Assembly (NCBI GenBank): GCA_052386745.1
Contig: JBQTJW010000006.1
Location: 1-64,000 of the forward strand
Direction: 5' to 3'
From: Panacagrimonas sp052386745
Lineage (GTDB): Bacteria > Pseudomonadota > Gammaproteobacteria > Nevskiales > Nevskiaceae
Length of the DNA: 64,000 nt
Shown here: one piece after another, positions 59,921 through 64,000 of the stretch
Numbering within the stretch: position 1 is the stretch's first letter
How the letters are laid out: each line of letters starts with the position of its first letter
Notes under the pieces: generated by a model
What the model was told of the DNA's origin: nothing
The model's input: only the letters and a program-made list of their open reading frames with translations
Database searches by the model: none
Program-made: the position numbers and the translations under genes

Positions 59921-60126
59921 CAGTAGTGCGGCGGGCGCTCGTCGGCCGCCGTGCCGTTGAACGTGTCCTGCGGCGGCGACTTCAGGCGCTCGATCAGCTG
60001 CCGGCACACCTGTTCCAGCCGATCGATCTGCTGCTGCTGGCGCGCGATGGTGTCGCTGAGCACGCGCAGGGTGTCGTCCTGGTAGGCGAGGCGGGTTTCG
60101 AGGTCGATGAAGCGGTCTTCGGTCAT
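59920..60126 (-). CDS. slyX: SlyX family protein
   Basis: This 68-residue all-helical protein (RFIDLETRLAYQDDTLRVLSDTIARQQQQIDRLEQ) forms a coiled coil like SlyX. It starts at ATG 60126 within an ATGA overlap with the LysE gene and overlaps the pseudouridine synthase start. Function unknown. Confidence 0.9.
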   Translation of the reverse strand: MTEDRFIDLETRLAYQDDTLRVLSDTIARQQQQIDRLEQVCRQLIERLKSPPQDTFNGTAADERPPHY

Positions 60127-60764
60127 GAGAGTGTCAGCCAGCGGTCCGCCATGATGCCGCAGGCCAGCAGGACGAGGATCGCGCCCATGAGCTGGTCGAC
60201 GCGGTGCGCGTGCCTCAGCAGCCGCGCGCGGATGGACGCATGGCTCACCGTCACGGCCACGAAGGCGAACCAGCCAGCGGTTGCGCCCATCAGCCACAGG
60301 CCCAGCCCCAGTTTCAGTGCGGTGGAGGCGCCGGCCGAGATCACGCTGGAGCACAGCGCCACGAAGAACAGCGCCGCCTTGGCGTTGAACAGGTTGGTCA
60401 GGAAGCCCACGCCGAAGGCCCGCCACGGGGATGCCATCTCTGCGCCGGGGTTGGCGGCCACGAGGTTCGCCGCGGGCCGGGACCGCAGCGCCTTCACACC
60501 CATCCACAGCAGGAACGCGGCGCCGGCGTGGCGCATCACCTCGATCAGCGGTGGGAACTGCTGCACCGCCCAGCCCAGGCCGAACATGCCCCAGGACACG
60601 TGCACGGCAATGCCGCTGCCGATGCCCAGGGCGGTGATCACGCCGGCGCGGCGGCCCTGCACCAGCGCCTGCCGGACCACCATCGCGAAGTCGGGCCCAG
60701 GGCTGGCCACGCCCAGGGCGTGGGCCGCGGCCACTGCGCCGAACACGGCCCAGGGATCGGTCAT
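60123..60764 (-). CDS. LysE/RhtB-family amino-acid exporter
   Basis: This 213-residue membrane protein has about six hydrophobic segments. The family motif is PGPDFAMVVRQALVQGRRAGVITALGIGSGIAVH near 22-55, and the mid-loop NLFNAKAALFF is also family-typical. It exports amino acids or derivatives. It is the first gene of a coupled cluster with slyX and the pseudouridine synthase. Confidence 0.88.
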   Translation of the reverse strand: MTDPWAVFGAVAAAHALGVASPGPDFAMVVRQALVQGRRAGVITALGIGSGIAVHVSWGMFGLGWAVQQFPPLIEVMRHAGAAFLLWMGVKALRSRPAANLVAANPGAEMASPWRAFGVGFLTNLFNAKAALFFVALCSSVISAGASTALKLGLGLWLMGATAGWFAFVAVTVSHASIRARLLRHAHRVDQLMGAILVLLACGIMADRWLTLS

Positions 60765-60818
60765 GGCGGCGGCCGTCGCAGGTCTTGCGAGCGTTTCCGG
60801 GCGCGACCGGCCGCGCGC

Positions 60819-61589
60819 TCAGAGCGCGTAGGTCGCTTCCAGGTAACGCAGGATGTCGGCCGACTCGAACAGCGAGGTCTGCGTGTTCGGGTCCACCAGG
60901 TAGGGCACCTGCTGGCGGCCGGTGAATTCGTACATGCGGATGCGGTTGGGGCTGGTCAGCGGCGCGTCTGGAAACAGCCGCGAACGCACCGCCGGTGGCC
61001 CCATCTCCTGCCAGCGCGACTTGCCGAAATTGCGCAGGCGGTAGGGCAGTTCCAGCTCGCTCAGGCGCTCGCGCACCAGGCGCGAATACGGGCTGGATTC
61101 GAAGCTGTAAAGCTCCAGCGGCTGCGCCGGCGCGCGCGAGGGCCGCGCCCGCAGGCCACGCAGCCGGCCCACGCCGCGCGTCAGCGTGGCGACGTACGAC
61201 GCGCCCAGGGAAAAGCGGCGCAGCAGCCCGCGCCGGATGGTGCGGCCGTCGCCGTAATGGCGGTACAGGTGGTCGATGATGTCGGCCGATTCGTACAGCT
61301 GCTGGCCCATGTTGGGGTCCACCAGGAAGGGAAACTGGCGCTTGCCGCCCAGTTCCAGCGCCAGGGGCCGGAAGCGCGTTCCGTTGACCGGGCAGGGGTA
61401 GATCATGGTGTCCAGGTCCAGCTCGGTCAGCACCTCGCGCACCAGCCGGCAGTAGGGGCTGGCCTCGAATTCGTAGAGTTCGAGCAGGTCGTCCGGCCGG
61501 TTGCGCGCCGGCTTGAACGAGGCCGTGCCGCGCCAGCCGCGCAGGCTGCTGGCCAGGATGGACGTGGTGAGGTCGAGGGCAGAGGGCAT
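60819..61589 (-). CDS. Protein with two tandem GST N-terminal (glutaredoxin-like) domains
   Basis: I start at ATG 61589. The 256 residues contain two thioredoxin-like halves: ELYEFEASPYCRLVREVLTELDL (near 37-60, CxxC replaced by SPYC) with FPFLVDPN and ESADIIDHLYRHY, then ELYSFESSPYSRLVRERLSELEL with VPYLVDPNT and ESADILRYLEATYAL. The first keeps one Cys, the second has Ser. No helical GST C-terminal domain follows. A glutathione-dependent role is likely. Confidence 0.8.
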   Translation of the reverse strand: MPSALDLTTSILASSLRGWRGTASFKPARNRPDDLLELYEFEASPYCRLVREVLTELDLDTMIYPCPVNGTRFRPLALELGGKRQFPFLVDPNMGQQLYESADIIDHLYRHYGDGRTIRRGLLRRFSLGASYVATLTRGVGRLRGLRARPSRAPAQPLELYSFESSPYSRLVRERLSELELPYRLRNFGKSRWQEMGPPAVRSRLFPDAPLTSPNRIRMYEFTGRQQVPYLVDPNTQTSLFESADILRYLEATYAL

Positions 61590-61660
61590 TCTGGGGAGGG
61601 ATCCAGCGTCGGAGGAATGACCGGAAAACAAACGCAACCGTCGTCCAGCCAACGTCCGTT

Positions 61661-63328
61661 TCACGGTGCCGCGGGTGGGGCAGCGACCGCAGGAGCCGCA
61701 GCCGATGCGCCGACCGGCTCGCCGGGTACCGGCGCCACGACGGCGGGAGCGGGAGGGACATCGACCGGAACAGCCGCTAGCTTGAGCGCCAGGGCTTCGC
61801 GGCATTTCAGGCAGGCGCTGCGCGTCATCAGGTCGCTCAGGCGTTCACGCTTGCCGGCGGTGGATTCTTCCGACTCGATGATGCGGTCGGCCGCCCGCAC
61901 GTAGGTGGGCAGCAGCATCTGCTGCAGCTGCGCGTCCAGGCTGTTCAGGCTCTCCAGGCTTTCCGCGTCCAGGGCTTTGAGTTCGGGCACCGTCATCAGT
62001 TGCCGCAACTGACCCAGTTCGCGTTCGGCATCGCGCAGGGCGGGTGCTTCCGGATCGGCCGTGCCGGCCAGGGCCGAGGTCCAGCTTGGATAGGCCTGGG
62101 CGCGGGTGAAGAGCGCGGTGGCGTGATCCCAGATGGTGGCGTTCTGCGAAAGACCGCGGATCGCGGCGGCGCGGATGCAGGCGTCCGTCTGCTGGCCGCG
62201 TTCGCGGTAATGCTCCGTCCAGTAGGCGTCGTCCGGCGTCGGGAGCAACGCGGCCTGCTGGGCGAACTGGAGCAGTCGCCCGGCGCGGCGCCAGGCAGGG
62301 AGCTCGGCCTGGGCGCGCCGCACCTGCAGCAGGAGTTCCCCGCGCGACAACAGGTGGCGTTCGTACTCGGCCTGCTTGTGTGCGAGCTGGCCGGAGGCTA
62401 TCAGCGCACGGTAATCGGCCCACACGCGCTCGTCGGCTTCGCAGGACACGGCGCTGCCTATGAAATCCTTGACCGAGCGAAAATCGGTGACGTCCAGTTC
62501 GAAGCGAACGTAGGCCTGGGCCGGCAGCCAGGGCTTGTTCTTGGTGTCACACAGGCCGGTCGTGGATAGGGCGCGGGCACAGGGGTGGAGGTCGGGGGCG
62601 GGCTGTTCGAGCTGGATGGTGGTGGAATTGAGCATCACCACGAACTGCCGGCCGTCGAGCGCGGACAGGCCCTGGTCGGAGCGCAGGCCGAGCAGCGTCT
62701 TTTCCTCCCAGTTGCGTTTTTCGGTCTTGATCTCGTCGCTCAGAAGTTCGCCGAGCTTGGAGCTGAGCCCGCTGACAATCTGGCCACCGGGCACAAAGCC
62801 CATGCCGAATTTCAGCATGGGCTCACCGGTCGCGATTTCGAGGAGATTGGTCACCCACTTTGCCTTGTCCGCCGGCACGCCACGCACGACGATCTGGAGG
62901 TGCGGCGACTTCGACAAGGATTCCGGGTCCACCAGCAGGCCTTCGCTCAGCAGGGCGTTGTCCACCACCGAACTCACGGTTTTCCCCGCCTGCACGTCGT
63001 AGAGCAGCACCGGGATTTCGGGGTCGGTATCGGTGGCGAAGCTGGCCACCGTGCCCTTGCCGAACTTGGCTGAAATCAGCAGCATCGCCGGCCGCTCGGA
63101 CTCCTTGCCAAAATCGAGCGAGCGGCCGTTGGCGTCCAGATTTGAACTGACGAAGATGCGCAGGTAGCCGTCCTGGAACTTGGAGGCCTTGGTATCGGCC
63201 ACCTCCTGCGCAACCGGCGTTGCCACCGGCTTCACGAAGCGGCTGGATTCGCAGCCCGAGGCAAGTGCCAGCACACAGGACAAGGTGAACGGACGATATG
63301 CGTCGCGAAAAAAGCGGGGCAACATCAT
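61661..63328 (-). CDS. Large predicted lipoprotein of unknown function
   Basis: This 555-residue protein starts at the ATG pair 63328/63325 (MMLPRFFRDAYRPFTLSCVLALASGC). The lipobox LASGC marks lipidation after residue 25. The mature part has a beta-rich N-terminal half (SKFQDGYLRIFVSSNLDANG...), a central region with several Cys, and long helices at 400-520. The tail is Pro/Ala-rich (PAPAVVAPVPGEP...). I recognise no family. No ribosome binding site is clear. Confidence 0.7.
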   Translation of the reverse strand: MMLPRFFRDAYRPFTLSCVLALASGCESSRFVKPVATPVAQEVADTKASKFQDGYLRIFVSSNLDANGRSLDFGKESERPAMLLISAKFGKGTVASFATDTDPEIPVLLYDVQAGKTVSSVVDNALLSEGLLVDPESLSKSPHLQIVVRGVPADKAKWVTNLLEIATGEPMLKFGMGFVPGGQIVSGLSSKLGELLSDEIKTEKRNWEEKTLLGLRSDQGLSALDGRQFVVMLNSTTIQLEQPAPDLHPCARALSTTGLCDTKNKPWLPAQAYVRFELDVTDFRSVKDFIGSAVSCEADERVWADYRALIASGQLAHKQAEYERHLLSRGELLLQVRRAQAELPAWRRAGRLLQFAQQAALLPTPDDAYWTEHYRERGQQTDACIRAAAIRGLSQNATIWDHATALFTRAQAYPSWTSALAGTADPEAPALRDAERELGQLRQLMTVPELKALDAESLESLNSLDAQLQQMLLPTYVRAADRIIESEESTAGKRERLSDLMTRSACLKCREALALKLAAVPVDVPPAPAVVAPVPGEPVGASAAAPAVAAPPAAP

Positions 63329-63465
63329 GAAAGGAGCCGGGGCTGGATTCCGTGGGACAGCGCCGCTGGGCAATGGGTTCGCGACAGTGTAAGGCGGTCC
63401 AGCCAGGCGGGTGGACCGAAGTCCGGACAGCGCCCGGTACTCATGAACACGACGGCCGGCATGCT

Positions 63466-63750
63466 TCAGTCTCCAAAATGCAGGTTCGCGGCGATCATCC
63501 CGTCAGGCGGAAGCTGCAGGAACCAGCCTTTCGATTGAAGCTGCCGGATGACCTCGTCAACGTCTACGCGGGCGAGTTTCCTGAGTGGTGTCAGGGCCAG
63601 CTGCATGACTGGCGTCAGGCTTCCAAGGCGGTGCAGGAGTGCTTGCGGCAGCGTCGCCAGTTCCACATCGGATCGCAAGTACAGGTAAAGCTCGGCCTGC
63701 CTGGTGCCACGAAAAATCCTGCATTGGACGGGGTGTTCTGGCGGCGGCAT
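63466..63750 (-). CDS. ycgL: YcgL-domain protein
   Basis: This 94-residue protein matches YcgL: QCRIFRGTRQAELYLYLRSDVELATLPQALL, then MQLALTPLRKLARVDVDEVIRQLQSKGWFLQLPP. YcgL is a small gammaproteobacterial protein of unknown function, often next to rnd. Here the frame lies opposite a long plus-strand frame at 63352-63885 that I regard as its shadow. The 250 bp to its right (63751-64000) show no gene I can support. Confidence 0.85.
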   Translation of the reverse strand: MPPPEHPVQCRIFRGTRQAELYLYLRSDVELATLPQALLHRLGSLTPVMQLALTPLRKLARVDVDEVIRQLQSKGWFLQLPPDGMIAANLHFGD

Positions 63751-64000
63751 CGGGAGGATCTGAAACGAGTGGATCGCCGGGCATTCGAGCTGCCGGGCAC
63801 GCGTGACGCATCACAGCGTACACCAGGCTCGCCTGCCGGACGGCCATCGGCGGCCGTTGAATGGAACGGAGTGCAGCGCCCGTGAGCCGCATACTGGACG
63901 GCGCCCCGGGGTGCGGAGCAAGGCCTCCCGGACCAGTTCAGAGGGTATTCAGCACTCCATCGCTTCAATGCCTTGGCTTCCTCATCACTTTCGCCGAATC

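Noticed and set aside
63352..63885. 177-aa plus-strand frame at the right end
   Set aside because: The opposite strand encodes a clear YcgL protein; the plus-strand text lacks family features.
63890..64000. Small RNA or SRP-like RNA on the minus strand (GAAGCCAAGGCA string)
   Set aside because: A short match to the SRP core is present, but the flanking helices are absent.

Overview
The window is high-GC chromosomal DNA of a gammaproteobacterium. ycgL, slyX, rdgC, a cvpA-purF pair and heptad repeats inside metH (GGGAATC and GTGAGGC units, familiar from Xanthomonadales genomes) point to something near the Xanthomonadales. That placement is an inference from gene families and repeat style. I saw no rRNA, tRNA or CRISPR array.

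Region 1 (1-22.4 kb) is an accessory island. At the left edge is the end of an IS1595-type insertion sequence that cuts off a SIS-SIS-HAD fusion gene. Next come a Tat-exported tyrosinase, a frameshifted secreted protein and a DUF remnant. A single-strand block from 21.9 down to 6.3 kb then reads hsdR-hsdM-hsdS-(NucS-like nuclease), an Mrr-like membrane-anchored nuclease, an unknown gene, and a Tn7-like operon (113-aa protein, tnsA, tnsB, tnsC, tniQ/tnsD). Many joints in this block are ATGA or TGATG overlaps. Three tandem 20-bp units lie between hsdR and ssb, at the island edge.

Region 2 (22.4-42.1 kb) is mostly housekeeping: ssb, yajD, a GST, an encapsulin-type ferritin without a shell gene, a complete Cu/Ag efflux operon (Cys-rich secreted protein, cusC, cusB, cusA, merR, DUF4396), mutS, serA, a thioesterase, metH and an NAD(P)-binding protein.

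Region 3 (42.1-47.5 kb) is a 5.4-kb integrated element in the 5' end of trpG. It is bounded by 25-bp direct repeats and carries paired integrase arm-type repeats near both ends. Its contents are truncated genes: an integrase fused in frame to a DExH helicase, an AAA ATPase, the tail of an SNF2-type helicase, a DUF927 fragment, a YhaN-like coiled-coil fragment and a WYL regulator. This is a condensed graveyard of defence and mobility genes.

Region 4 (47.5-64 kb) is core again: trpG-trpD-trpC (no trpE here), an acyltransferase, rdgC, a PepSY-like protein with a PhoP-type regulator but no kinase, thrC, cvpA-purF, a ferredoxin reductase-like flavoprotein, a transglutaminase-like protein, a pseudouridine synthase-slyX-LysE cluster, a tandem GST-N protein, a large lipoprotein and ycgL.
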